The notes below the pieces were generated by a model. That model did no database searches and was not told the origin of the DNA. It saw only the letters and a list, made by a program, of their open reading frames with translations. Source: Ephemerocybe angulata (taxonomy: Eukaryota > Basidiomycota > Agaricomycetes > Agaricales > Psathyrellaceae). Taken from it: a DNA stretch of 64,000 nucleotides. Location of the stretch: assembly GCA_013368325.1 (NCBI GenBank), contig JAACJK010000175.1:1-64000 (forward strand), given 5' to 3'. Shown piece after piece: positions 1-9,988 of this stretch (position 1 is its first letter; every line of letters starts with the position of its first letter). The position numbers were made by a program, and so were the translations under genes.

Positions 1-914
1 GGCACGTCGAGAGGTCGATCACACCTCGAGATGTTCGCAATCAAACCACGTCTCGGGAAAGTTCTGGGATCGCCATCGGCTGAGGGGAGAACTCTACAGG
101 CACCCGCGTGTAACACAGGGGAGCGGAACCGGCACAACTTAAGCGCCCCACGATTCCCTTGCCCGGTATCGGATGGATCATCCGCGGCTCCACTCTATCA
201 GAGGGAACCACAATCAGAGATAAGAATAGGTCGTCCCACACGAGACGGGTGGCGCGGCGTGTACGAAGAAGTCGGTGGTGGCAACGGCACAGTCTTGGGT
301 ATTTACCCGGGCGCTAATTGGCCTTGAGTTCAACCTCGAGAGGTCTTCCCTCCTATCTCTATGTTTCACTTGGACTGTTTTGGAATGTATCGCGATCGCA
401 TGTGTTTTTCATCTGTTTGTCTTTGAGCTTGTTTGTAAATATTCGGCATGTACTTAAGTCTCGCGAGTAGTTTAGAGAAAATCAGTTACCCCCCAGTTTT
501 CATCTTTCAAGTCTCTAAGTCAAAGTCCAAGTCTAGCCGTCGCGCTATCTGTCTGTCTGTCTGTCTGTCTGGTCGTCGTGCCAATTGTCTTTAAGTTTTC
601 TGTTCCTTTTGCGAAGCTCTCGAGCCTAGTGAAAGCCCTCTCGTGGTAGCGACCTCGTCCTCCCGAGACCCCACTCTCTCATCGAGAACCTATATCACCC
701 CGAAGCGCGGTCGAGTCTAGAACTCCCTTCAAACTTGCTAGTTGCGAGTACCTTAGAGTCGACCTAGTCCTCTAGTCCAATACATTACTTTGCCCGCTCT
801 ATCTTGAGTGAGTTGCCCCTCAGCTACCTTAGTGTGGTTGTGTGTGTGTTGTGTGTTGTGTTTGTTGTTTTGGTTAGAGGCGTGTTTGGCTCTTAGCCCC
901 GTAGCCGCACATCA
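1..914 (+). repeat. 5' LTR (partial)
   Basis: Ends in ...CATCA at 914, matching the 3' LTR end at 14509. It contains a short GTCT-type microsatellite near 549-572 and a TG-rich stretch near 836-866, both repeated in the 3' LTR. Compared with the 3' copy it lacks one or two bases at several places, for example near 92, 122, 167 and 733. Short reading frames here are not coding evidence. Confidence 0.93.
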
Positions 915-916
915 TC

Positions 917-934
917 TGGAGCCCACCGCGAGGG
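917..934 (+). other. candidate primer binding site
   Basis: Two bases after the LTR end the sequence begins TGGAGCCCACCGCGAGG. The TGG start is what a primer binding site complementary to a tRNA 3'-CCA end should show. I could not assign the tRNA without a search. Confidence 0.6.
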
Positions 935-1474
935 GGAGTCAGAATCGATCAAAGCTTCATTCGTGATCAAGCTCTCGAGCGAGATCCGTTTGTCCGTTTC
1001 AGATAGTAAACGAGTTCTATCAACATAGCGTCGAGAAGACCTGTGCTTGATAAAGGAAAAGGAGTAGAGCGACCCAGGAAGAACCCAGTTCTCCCTAGTC
1101 AACCCGTTGGAACCCAACCTTCCGTTCGCGCGCGAACGAGAACAGCTGTTGCCGAAGCAGGAACAGAACTAGTTGCCTTTGATAACTATCCCAGACCAGG
1201 GACAAGTTTCCAAGCACCTACGAACGCGAAAGCGAGAAGCAGCAGAGTCGTACCACCGGCTGTACCTCCTACCAGAACCCGCCAAGTCGCCCCGTTCACG
1301 AGAGGAAAACCTCGAACTACCGCACTCGCGCTAGCTTCGAAATCCAATCGCGTAGAACCCGCGCGCAATCCGAGACCAGAGAGTAGAGAAAGTTCGCAAT
1401 CCACGAACTCCAGTCGCAGACGCCGTAGAAACCGCAGACATTCGAGTAGCAGTCAATTATCAACGACCCCTACC

Positions 1475-2704
1475 ATGGCTGGCGAACAAGCGCGAATCCG
1501 AGCCCTCGATCCTGATGCCACTGGCGAAGGATTCCCTGGGCTCCCTATGTCGAATAAAAACTTCCCGAATAGTTATTCCGCGAATCGTCCTAAGTACGAT
1601 TCTACGAAACCAGAGGAGTTCCTAGAGTATGTGAGACAAGTAGAGGATGTGATCAGTGCATGCGAAATCATCCCGGATCGCTTGAAGAAGAAGGCATTGG
1701 TTCACTTCCGAGATGTGTCGGAACAGAGTCTCTGGACAACGCTACCTGAATATAAAACGGGTACCTACGCGGAGTTCAAAGAGAAACTGTTCTTGTACCA
1801 TCCTACAGCAGCACTGCAGAACCGTGGCAGTTTAGCCAGGATCCAGTTGTTGTGTGCGAGGCACCAAGGGATAGGTCTAGACGCGAGTCATACCTTATTG
1901 CAGTTCGCGCTGAAGTTCAGGGCCGAGGCAGCGAAACTCGAGAAGCATCTCATGAGCAACAATGAATTGGTTAACCTTTTCTTGGGCGCGTTAGATGAGC
2001 CTTTCCGCACGAAAGCATGGGAGGTACTCTCGAAGGAAGCCGAAACGGATGACACCCTGGAAGTCGTTGCAGGAGAGAAGATCATTCCGTTTGACCGATG
2101 GATCTCGTGTGCTGAAAAGTTGGCGGTTCAGAGAGAACGCTTTGGAGAAAGGTTCGGAGGAAAGAAGGGAGGTATCTTGGCTAAACCCTCGGTCGTCTCT
2201 GCCACCCCGAGCACTCCAGCAGTGAATCCCGCGGCCCCATCTAAGTTGTACGAGCCCGGTTGGAACGACGAGCCCACTGTGAAAGTCGAGTACGAGGACC
2301 TCGAACACCGAGTTCTGCAGGGAGTGAGTTCTTTGCTAGACCAGAAATTGAGTGCCATCGATAAAAAGATGATCTCTCGGGATGCCTACATGGAGACTCA
2401 ACTCGAGGAGTTGCGCGCTGGTCAAGGACGCGCTGACAAGTTCATGCGTCAGCCCAACAACTTCGCGGTTGCAACCCAGCAGAACAATCCAGGCTCGAGA
2501 GGGGCTTTGGATTCGGAAACAATACGAGAGGACCACCTCCTAGCGCGGGGTCGATTTGCTACTACTGTAATGGACAGGGTCACTTCGCGAACGACTGTCA
2601 AGCCAAGCAGAAACATATCAGCGAAGGCAAGATTGTATCGGGACCGGATGGGACCTTCGACAAGCATGGTAATCGCCTGCGCAATATGCCCGGCACCTCC
2701 TTGA
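1475..2704 (+). CDS. gag: retrotransposon Gag (capsid region)
   Basis: The open frame extends upstream to about 1043, but the first ATG in good context (taccATGG) is at 1475. The residues after it (about 60-240) look like a retrotransposon capsid: a helical region rich in W, F and L with FLEYVRQ-type and FKEKLFLYHP-type segments. The upstream part is basic, low-complexity and without an ATG, so it may be leader. The last roughly 65 codons are probably not native, because the expected zinc knuckle lies in the -1 frame from about 2500. A one-base loss in the G run at 2500-2503 would explain this; I see no standard slippery heptamer in this overlap. Confidence 0.8.
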   Translation: MAGEQARIRALDPDATGEGFPGLPMSNKNFPNSYSANRPKYDSTKPEEFLEYVRQVEDVISACEIIPDRLKKKALVHFRDVSEQSLWTTLPEYKTGTYAEFKEKLFLYHPTAALQNRGSLARIQLLCARHQGIGLDASHTLLQFALKFRAEAAKLEKHLMSNNELVNLFLGALDEPFRTKAWEVLSKEAETDDTLEVVAGEKIIPFDRWISCAEKLAVQRERFGERFGGKKGGILAKPSVVSATPSTPAVNPAAPSKLYEPGWNDEPTVKVEYEDLEHRVLQGVSSLLDQKLSAIDKKMISRDAYMETQLEELRAGQGRADKFMRQPNNFAVATQQNNPGSRGALDSETIREDHLLARGRFATTVMDRVTSRTTVKPSRNISAKARLYRDRMGPSTSMVIACAICPAPP

Positions 2705-3123
2705 AAGAGGTAGTAGACAAACTGCCCATGCCCACGGCTAGCCAGAACATCCAGCACTACTATGATGACAGTGCTGACTATGTGCGCGATCAGTTCCATC
2801 AAGCGCCGTACCAGGAATCAGAAATGATTACTCGGGACGAAATGAACATTCTGCGAGACGAGATTTATCATCTGAGTTCCTTAAGGGAACAAGGATCGTC
2901 CGCGCGAGCCAAGAACATGCAGCCACAGGCCCAGTTCGTACAGAAACCAGTGGTCGAGCCTTGGAAGGAGCTCCAGCAGGAGCAGAAGCGGAGCAATCAA
3001 TTGATGTCCCAATTAGTCGCGGCACTTACCCCGATGGTTGGGAGGAATCAATTCCCTTTGCAGACGCGGTCTGGAGCGAACCAAGGTGGCGAGGATGATG
3101 AGGGTTTTCTCAGCGACCAGTGA
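2437..3123 (+). CDS. Gag C-terminal frame with CCHC zinc knuckle
   Basis: This frame is open from just after a TGA at 2434-2436 and stops at 3121-3123. It encodes CYYCNGQGHFANDC at about 2549-2590, a C-x2-C-x4-H-x4-C nucleocapsid knuckle. A charged, glutamine-rich linker follows. There is no convincing start codon for independent translation, so it is a continuation of gag by frameshift or a mutated junction. Its last 22 bases overlap the next frame and contain the slippery heptamer GGGTTTT. Confidence 0.75.
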   Translation, partial: QVHASAQQLRGCNPAEQSRLERGFGFGNNTRGPPPSAGSICYYCNGQGHFANDCQAKQKHISEGKIVSGPDGTFDKHGNRLRNMPGTSLKEVVDKLPMPTASQNIQHYYDDSADYVRDQFHQAPYQESEMITRDEMNILRDEIYHLSSLREQGSSARAKNMQPQAQFVQKPVVEPWKELQQEQKRSNQLMSQLVAALTPMVGRNQFPLQTRSGANQGGEDDEGFLSDQ

Positions 3124-3158
3124 AGGACACTGCCGTCGCGAAAAGAACCGTTGGTCGC
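3102..3158 (+). promoter_or_regulatory. candidate -1 ribosomal frameshift signal, gag to pro
   Basis: The heptamer GGGTTTT (3102-3108) sits in the zero frame as G GGT TTT, the X XXY YYZ pattern. The upstream frame stops at 3121 and the downstream frame opens only at 3102, so the overlap is 22 bases. Four bases after the heptamer, GCGACCA (3113-3119) can pair with TGGTCGC (3152-3158), a 7 bp stem at typical spacing. Slippage by -1 leads exactly into the protease frame. A single-base deletion in a once-continuous frame is the alternative. Confidence 0.55.
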
Positions 3159-4487
3159 GACAAGGCAAGCCCGGAGGTGCGTAACAACAAACCCAGCAGA
3201 AAAGCCACGGTAGAGGATGAGGAAGACGATGAGGATGAGGAGCCAATAAAGAGAGGGCCGCCGTCAGGAGTAAAGAAGGTCTTTAATCCGCGAGCACCTC
3301 GAGGAGTGCGGTTCGAAACGGTAGAAGTTGGGGGGACGAGTCAAGCGGCGCCTAAGTTGAAAGACCGGCCCTTTGTACTAGTACCACCACTTAAAACGAC
3401 TCCGTTGAAAACACCAACCCGCGAGGATGCACAGCAAGAGAGAGAAGGTCGTTCCGATCCCAAAACAGCGTTGCCTCGCTTAGAGAAGAAGGGACCAGCG
3501 TATCAGCATAAGGCGCCTATTGAGGAAGCCGAGTCGCTGAGCCGCATTATGGAGGAGTTACTGAGTACGAGGTTCACTACGAGTCTTAAGGACTTGGCAA
3601 GCATTTCGGCACCTGCCCGCGAGTACTTGAAAAAGATGATAACCAAGAAGAAGATTGCGATTGATAATAAGGAAAAAGCCTCAGATCTCGAGTACCAAAT
3701 CATCGCTCTCATCGACTTGATGTCTACCGAGTACAAAGCTCGCGCGGTACAAATGTGCAACATCTTAGAGGCAGAAGAGGAGTTGGGCGAAATGGAGATC
3801 CCCGATCCTGAAAGAGAAGAAGAGGAAGAACCCGGGACTGTAAGAGTTGAACAAGTCTTCATGCAGTTGGAAGAACTGCCTCCCGCGCAAGTCTTTCTGG
3901 CACAAGGAATTCCATCGGTACCCGACGGAGCCTTCGTAGTCAGCGACCCCGTGGAGCAGTATCTAAATTCATTGGAGGATGGGGAAGAGCCGCGACCAAT
4001 TCTGGTAGCGCGCGAATCCGTGTCTCTGAGAACTGTCTACCCGAGTATCAATAAATCCGGGAAGGTAGAAGTCCTCTTGGATACGGGCTCCCAGATCTGT
4101 TCCATGGATGCAGATGTGGCGAGACGTCTGGGAATCTCATTCGATCCAGATATCGTCATTCACCTCCAGTCCGCAAACCGAACGACAGAAAAGACTCTAG
4201 GTCTAGCTAGAAACATCGAGTTCGACTTCGATGGCGTAACGGCATATATCCAGCTTCACATCATTCGCCGTCCAGCGTATGATGTTCTTCTCGGGAGACC
4301 TTTCGACGTCGCTATGTCAAGCGAGGTCAAGAACAACACCCGCGGCGAGCAGCAGATCACACTCTGCGATCCCAACACGGGCAAGAGGATTACCATTGCC
4401 ACCAGCCCTCGAGGCAAACCACCCCCGCACGTTAGAAAGGAGATGCTTGACGCTCAAGAAGTAAATTTTCGAGCCTCGAGGATCTGA
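3102..4487 (+). CDS. pro: DUF4100-like region and aspartic protease (Pro)
   Basis: The frame is open from 3102 to the TGA at 4485-4487. The first third is a basic and acidic linker. The middle (about 3520-3800) is a helical domain like the DUF4100 region seen in agaricomycete gypsy polyproteins. The end is a retropepsin-like protease with active-site LLDTGSQICSMD near residue 318 (D-T-G) and a later hydrophobic-G-R segment (DVLLGRPFD). The frame begins inside the upstream one without a plausible ATG, so expression probably needs frameshifting. Confidence 0.8.
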   Translation, partial: GFSQRPVKDTAVAKRTVGRDKASPEVRNNKPSRKATVEDEEDDEDEEPIKRGPPSGVKKVFNPRAPRGVRFETVEVGGTSQAAPKLKDRPFVLVPPLKTTPLKTPTREDAQQEREGRSDPKTALPRLEKKGPAYQHKAPIEEAESLSRIMEELLSTRFTTSLKDLASISAPAREYLKKMITKKKIAIDNKEKASDLEYQIIALIDLMSTEYKARAVQMCNILEAEEELGEMEIPDPEREEEEEPGTVRVEQVFMQLEELPPAQVFLAQGIPSVPDGAFVVSDPVEQYLNSLEDGEEPRPILVARESVSLRTVYPSINKSGKVEVLLDTGSQICSMDADVARRLGISFDPDIVIHLQSANRTTEKTLGLARNIEFDFDGVTAYIQLHIIRRPAYDVLLGRPFDVAMSSEVKNNTRGEQQITLCDPNTGKRITIATSPRGKPPPHVRKEMLDAQEVNFRASRI

Positions 4488-7400
4488 TCAACGGTGATCA
4501 GGGGGAAGTGGGTCTAATCCTCGAGAGAGATGACAGGACTGGCGAGATTAGCCTAACCCAAGTCGTGAGACCCACAGAGAGCGTATTCAGCCAAGAAGAG
4601 TTACAGAGAGCATATCTACAGTCGTACTTCGAGGGAACTCCAGAAGGCGACGAAGATGACAGAAAAGGACGAGAGGTATTTCAAAACTACCTCTCGACCA
4701 TAGAAAACCCAGATAGCGAAAAGAGAGTACAGTTAGTCGTGGAGACGCAACCAGCGATGACCTCCCAAGATCAGAAAGCGAAAGCCAAGGTCAAGGGAGT
4801 CTCGAAGGGCACGAAATACAAGAAGGTGGCTGATAAAGTCAAACCGGTTATGGGGCACTTAGACGAGAGGTTTCGCATCATTAGGGACATTAAAGGTGAC
4901 CCGCTCGCGAACCTCCCTGAGCTACCGACTAGGCCTTCGGAGTTCAAACCCACTGGGCGCTACACACAAGAGAGGAAGGAGGACATGGACAAGCTGCACA
5001 AAGGGGACTTCCTGTGGGACGAAGAAAGGAAACTACTACATAACTTCGTCTCGATACATGAAGAAGGCTTCGCTTGGGACGATTCAGAAAGGGGGAGCTT
5101 TAAACCAGAGTTCTTCCCGCCAGTCGAGATACCCACGACCCCTCACACCCCTTGGGCGCTTAGAAACATTCCTATTCCCCCAGGCTTGTATGATCGCGTG
5201 TGTGCCATGATCAAGAGCAAAATAGATGCCGGCGTGTACGAGCCTTCGAACTCATCGTACAGGTCGAGGTGGTTTTGCGTGTTGAAGAAAGATGGAGAGA
5301 GTCTGAGGATTGTACACAGCTTAGAGCCGCTGAACGCAGTTACAATCGCTCACTCGGGAGTGCCCCCAGCAACGGAAGAGTTGGCGAGTAAGTTCGCAGG
5401 AAGGTCGTGTGGAGGCTGTCTGGATTTATATGTGGGATACGACGAGAGGTTATTATCACCCTCCTCGCGAGATCTCACCACATTCCAAACACCCTTCGGC
5501 GCGATGAGACTGGTAACCCTACCCATGGGATGGACCAATTCCGTGCCCATCTTCCACGACGATGTCACCCATATCTTACAAGAAGAAATACCAGAAGTCA
5601 CTTGGCCGTTTTTGGATGATGTGCCCGTAGGTGGACCTCGTACTAGATACGAGAAAGCCGACGGTACGTGCGAGACTATACCCGAGAACCCTGGTATCCG
5701 AAGATTTGTATGGGAGCATTTCCAGAATCTCAACCGTGTAGTGGAGAGAATGAAGTACAGTGGCGGCACATTCTCAGGAAAGAAGTCCGTACTGTGCGCA
5801 GACGAGTTTGTGGTGGTTGGCCATTTATGTACCTATGAAGGTCGAAAACCACTGCCAGAGAGAGTAGGTGTCATCGAGAGGTGGGGACCTTGTCAGTCTG
5901 TCAGCGATGTCCGCGCCTTCTTAGGAACAGTGGGGACGATGAGAATATTCATCCGTGACTATGCTAAACGCGCAGACGCGATCCAGAAGCTGACAAGGAT
6001 TGACCAACCCTTCGAGTGGGGAGAAGCTCAGGACGCCGCGATGCGAGACTTAAAGGATGCCGTCCGAGACGCACCATGCCTAAGGTCCCTGGACTACGAT
6101 GTTAACACCGAGATCAAGCTCTCAGTCGACACGTCCTACAAAGCGATCGGCTGGTACATAAGTCAACAAGACGTTGCAGACCTTAAGAAGTGGTGGTACG
6201 CGCGGTTTGGCTCGACTACCATGACTCCGCGCGAGGCTCGCTACTCCCAACCAAAACGAGAGTTATTCGGATTGATGAGAGCATTGCAGGAGAACAAATA
6301 CTGGCTCATTGGCTGCAGACGTCTAGTGGTAGAAACCGATGCTCAATACATTAAAGGAATGCTCAACAATCCGGAAATGGGTCCTAACGCTACCATTAAC
6401 CGATGGATCGAGAACATTCTAATGTATCACTTCGAGCTACGGCACGTAGCAGGCAAGACCTTTGCCGCGGATGGACTTTCCAGGCGTGATCGCATGCCAG
6501 AGGATCCGCCGCACCAGCCCTACGACCACCAAGGAGAATCGGGCGACGGACTGAGAGGATACTCGAAACCTAACCCAGAGGATCCGGACCCGCTCGACTT
6601 CGAGGACTTCAAACATGAGATTGACACGCGAGGAGGATATCTCCTCAATGTCACGATCCCTGAAGCCGTTTTCGAGGATGACAGAGTTCTGACTGGTGTC
6701 TCGCGACATGTCCGAACGGCGACGCGAGCACAGTTGGTCAACGTCGAGATGTTGCCAGATGCAGAGTTGAAAATGGATGAAGAAGAGATAGAGGCGTACG
6801 ATGACGCGAGACGATCCCAACAAGCGCGGGACACAGACGAGCGCCTACCCAAAATAGCTAAGTGGCTAAAGGGGCCGCTACAAGCGCCCGAGGGATTGAA
6901 GCCGGCAGATGTGGGCAAGTGGGTCCGAGAGTGCAGCCATTACTTCGAAAAAGAAGGAAAGCTGTATCGAAGACAAACTGGTCACCCACAGCTAGTTGTG
7001 CCTAAGGAGAACCGTATGTACATGATGAGGGCCGCACACGACGCACTTGGACACCGAGGCGCGTGGGCCACCACTCAGGTTCTACTGAAGCGCTTCTGGT
7101 GGCCTGAACTCGAAGGAGATGTGAACTGGTATGTAAAGACCTGTCACGTTTGCCAGCTGAGGACAAAGCTACTGTTGAAGATCCCACCACAAGTCACGGA
7201 GACTCCGTCGATCTTCCAAGTGTTGCACGCGGATGTGTTGCAAATGACTCCCGCGAGCAACGGCTGCAAGTACATTGTGCATGGTCGTTGTGCGCTGTCT
7301 TCTTGGATGGAGGGCAAGCCCTTGAAAGAAGAAACAGGCGCACAGATCGGCGCGTGGTTATTGGAGATCATCACGAGATGGGGATGCATGAGGGAGATTG

Positions 7401-8233
7401 TTACGGACAATGGAGGCGCGTTCGTGAAGGCTACGAAATGGCTTGAGGATAAGTATGGCATTAAGGGAATTAAGATCTCGCCGTACAACTCTAAGGCCAA
7501 TGGTCGGATCGAGCGTCCCCACTACGACGTCCGCGACATGCTGTTCAAAGCAACCAATGGTGTCGCGAAACAATGGTACTGGTACTTCCAACACATTATG
7601 TGGGCGGACCGCGTTACGGTACGACGTCGATTCGGAGTCTCTCCGTTCTTCATGGTCACCGGCGCGGAACCAGTTCTGCCATTAGACATCCAGGAAGCAA
7701 CTTGGCTAGTCGAGCCTCCAAGCGGTCCTATGACCACAGAGGAGCTCCTGGCGCAGCGCGCGAAAGGTTTAGCTAAGCATAGGGACTTAGTCGAGAACAT
7801 GAGGAGTCGAGTTGATAAGGAGAAGAGAGAACGCGTCGTGAAGTACGAAAAGGAGTATGCACGGACAATCCGAGACTTCAAATTCAAACGCGGAGACTTA
7901 GTATTAATGCGCAATACGAGTATTGAGAAAAGTCTCGACAAGAAAATGAAGCCACGGTATTTAGGCCCGTTGGTGGTGATTGCACGTAATAAGGGAGGAG
8001 CGTACATTCTCGCAGAAATGGATGGTGCCGTCTTGCAGAGCGCCGTGGGTGCCTTCAGAGTCATCCCATATCACGCGAGGAAACGCATTCCTCTCCCTGC
8101 GTCAATTCATGACTTCATCGACATAGAGCCGTCCACGCTGGAAGAGATGGAAGAAGAGTCGGAAACAGGGTACATTGAGGACTTAGCATTTAAAGGAATG
8201 CCGAGAGGTGACCCTGAGGAAGACGACGATTAG
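4451..8233 (+). CDS. pol: Pol: reverse transcriptase, RNase H, integrase
   Basis: One uninterrupted frame. The first in-frame ATG-like codon is not needed if it is reached by frameshift. Counting from 4508: RT from about residue 215, with LPMGW and the catalytic FLDD box near 367 in place of YVDD; RNase H near 535-640 (SVDTSYKAIGW, VVETDAQYIKG); integrase zinc finger H-x3-H...C-x2-C near 844-885; integrase core D (HADV, about 907), D (VTDNGGAF, about 965) and E (NGRIERPH, about 1000); then a GPY/F-like C-terminal module (PRYLGPLVVI). All catalytic acids are present and no stop interrupts 1241 codons, so the enzyme may be functional. Confidence 0.95.
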   Translation, partial: RSRSKFSSLEDLINGDQGEVGLILERDDRTGEISLTQVVRPTESVFSQEELQRAYLQSYFEGTPEGDEDDRKGREVFQNYLSTIENPDSEKRVQLVVETQPAMTSQDQKAKAKVKGVSKGTKYKKVADKVKPVMGHLDERFRIIRDIKGDPLANLPELPTRPSEFKPTGRYTQERKEDMDKLHKGDFLWDEERKLLHNFVSIHEEGFAWDDSERGSFKPEFFPPVEIPTTPHTPWALRNIPIPPGLYDRVCAMIKSKIDAGVYEPSNSSYRSRWFCVLKKDGESLRIVHSLEPLNAVTIAHSGVPPATEELASKFAGRSCGGCLDLYVGYDERLLSPSSRDLTTFQTPFGAMRLVTLPMGWTNSVPIFHDDVTHILQEEIPEVTWPFLDDVPVGGPRTRYEKADGTCETIPENPGIRRFVWEHFQNLNRVVERMKYSGGTFSGKKSVLCADEFVVVGHLCTYEGRKPLPERVGVIERWGPCQSVSDVRAFLGTVGTMRIFIRDYAKRADAIQKLTRIDQPFEWGEAQDAAMRDLKDAVRDAPCLRSLDYDVNTEIKLSVDTSYKAIGWYISQQDVADLKKWWYARFGSTTMTPREARYSQPKRELFGLMRALQENKYWLIGCRRLVVETDAQYIKGMLNNPEMGPNATINRWIENILMYHFELRHVAGKTFAADGLSRRDRMPEDPPHQPYDHQGESGDGLRGYSKPNPEDPDPLDFEDFKHEIDTRGGYLLNVTIPEAVFEDDRVLTGVSRHVRTATRAQLVNVEMLPDAELKMDEEEIEAYDDARRSQQARDTDERLPKIAKWLKGPLQAPEGLKPADVGKWVRECSHYFEKEGKLYRRQTGHPQLVVPKENRMYMMRAAHDALGHRGAWATTQVLLKRFWWPELEGDVNWYVKTCHVCQLRTKLLLKIPPQVTETPSIFQVLHADVLQMTPASNGCKYIVHGRCALSSWMEGKPLKEETGAQIGAWLLEIITRWGCMREIVTDNGGAFVKATKWLEDKYGIKGIKISPYNSKANGRIERPHYDVRDMLFKATNGVAKQWYWYFQHIMWADRVTVRRRFGVSPFFMVTGAEPVLPLDIQEATWLVEPPSGPMTTEELLAQRAKGLAKHRDLVENMRSRVDKEKRERVVKYEKEYARTIRDFKFKRGDLVLMRNTSIEKSLDKKMKPRYLGPLVVIARNKGGAYILAEMDGAVLQSAVGAFRVIPYHARKRIPLPASIHDFIDIEPSTLEEMEEESETGYIEDLAFKGMPRGDPEEDDD
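4463..4525 (+). promoter_or_regulatory. candidate -1 ribosomal frameshift signal, pro to pol
   Basis: AAATTTT (4463-4469) lies in the zero frame as A AAT TTT, within a 37 base overlap (4451-4487) between the protease and pol frames. Five bases downstream, CTCGAGG (4475-4481) can pair with CCTCGAG (4519-4525). Nested inside is a perfect hairpin of CTGATCA (4484-4490) with TGATCAG (4495-4501) and a 4 base loop. The -1 shift enters the pol frame directly. CTCGAG is itself palindromic, so other folds are possible. Confidence 0.55.
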
Positions 8234-8273
8234 GTCGAGCGGTTCGCAGAGTCATCGAGGACGATGATTTTTT

Positions 8274-8285
8274 AGTTGGGGGAGA
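8274..8285 (+). other. internal polypurine-tract-like sequence after pol
   Basis: AGTTGGGGGAGA lies 40 bases after the pol stop and is identical to the 12 bases immediately before the 3' LTR at 13112-13123. It may be a second plus-strand primer site, or the old element end before the antisense region was acquired. What follows does not resemble an LTR start. Confidence 0.5.
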
Positions 8286-8477
8286 GAGAGGGTACTACCC
8301 GAACTCAATACTTAACATAAAGATTATCTTACTCCGAAATTTTGCGATTTTAGAGAAAGGTCCAAACGAGAATCATATTGACATCGAAAGCGGAAAACTA
8401 GAGAGCAAAAACCGTTCGAAGGGACTACGCGATTAGACTAAAGCTGGTTCAGCGGATCCAAGACTACTAAAGCGAAC

Positions 8478-9988
8478 CTAAGTAGAGGTAGAAGGAGCAG
8501 AAGAAGAAGCAGCAGAGTTGTCGTTGAGAGAAAGAAGAGAAGCCTTCAAAGTGGTGTACTCCTCGTTGAGGATCTGCCAGAAACCAGTGTAGATCTGAAG
8601 CTTGTGAATAACCTGCAACATGACGCCGCGGGTCTCGCCAATAATAACACGGAGGTTCTCCTCGTTCTGAGTCTGGTTGGCGAAGTCGCGAACCAACTTG
8701 AGCGAGTTGGAGACCACTCCCTGAACGTACTGGTTAGAGATCGCGCGATCATCGACTACAAGAGAGAGTAAGCCCGAGGACATAAGGAAATCGAAGGGAG
8801 AAGGCGCACTGTACTCGACGAGGTTACCGTCAGGGAAAAGACGGTTCCCAGAGCCTCGAGAACCAGAAGCCTGAGCCTCGCGATGAGCCTCTCCCTGGCG
8901 AGACCTCTTGTTGTTAACTTGCTGGGCCTTCATAAACATAGGAGAACCGGTGTCCATGTTAGGAACCTGAGAGTGGTCCAACATGCGGACTCCGCCGGAC
9001 GCGTTGGTGCTACCACCACGAGTGGGACGAGTACGAGAGCCCTAGGAACGAAGTCAGAGGAAGAAAGTGGGAAGAAAGAAAGATGCGTACCCCAGCAGCA
9101 CCGCCGCGAGCAGAACGGCCGCGACGAGCATTGTTGGCAGAGGCATCGGCCATGACCACATCCTGAGGTTCCAAGAAGGTGATCTCCTAGAGAACGCGAG
9201 AGTAAGCAACGGGCTACAGGAGAGAAACATAGGATACGTACCTCAATGTCCTCAGGGGCAGGAGCACTAGCCTTAGCTTTACCCTTAGAGGGAGCACTCT
9301 CCTCAGCCGGAGTAACAGACTCAGCGACAGGGAACAAGACGCCTAGGGAGAGGATGAATCAGAGAAGAGAAGATAAGACGATGAAGGGGAGTACGCACGA
9401 GCCAAGGAAGAAGCGGTAGACTTCGCGGCACGAACAGTGGCATCGCCATCGGCCGCGGTAGCCGCAGAAGCAGCGGTAGGCATCGGGGTATCCTGACGCG
9501 GACCGTAACTTTCGCGGCACTCGCCCAGGTACTTGAGAACCAGCTCGAGCTTCTCGTTATCCGGAGGCGTGACCTCGCGAGAGGAGAACGCGGCCTGGTG
9601 AGCAGTCAACGCGGCATGGAGTTTCCCAACGATGCGACGGTGACGAGAGTTGTGCTTAAGAACGGCTTCGACCGCAGGTGGCTCCTATGAGGAGGGTCAG
9701 TCGCGGGGTAAGGAGATCTGTAAGAACCGAACGTACAACGAGGTCAAACAAGCCCTCTTGGGCGCGACTAACCGCGTTGGCGGCACGAGGGTTCAAGGTC
9801 TTGGAACCAGGAAGGATGTGCTTGAGGCAATCGTTGCGAACTTGGGTGAGGGACGTAATGCTGGTCCCTAAGAGGTGGTCTTCAAGGTCATTCGCACCTT
9901 CATTGAAAGTGCGAAGGATAGACCTGGGAGACGCCGGAGCAGCAGCCTCAGGAGGAGGAGAAGGAGAAGGAGAAGGAACGACAGGCAT
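8478..9988 (-). CDS. antisense accessory gene AS1 in retrotransposon, unknown function
   Basis: A five-exon model on the strand opposite pol: 9988-9737, 9684-9399, 9342-9242, 9186-9091 and 9041-8478. All introns have GT-AG ends and compatible phases, giving 432 residues. The product starts with a proline/alanine-rich stretch, has a helical middle, an Arg/Gly-rich segment (RRGRSARGG) and a helical C-terminal domain, and ends in Ser/Ala-rich sequence. No family was recognised. The gene lies wholly between pol and the 3' LTR. Its introns are not spliceable from the sense genomic RNA, so they would persist through retrotransposition. Open frames in all exons argue for recent constraint. Confidence 0.6.

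Noticed and set aside
541..575. GTCT tandem repeats as a possible CRISPR or regulatory array
   Set aside because: A simple microsatellite inside both LTRs; this is a fungal genome.
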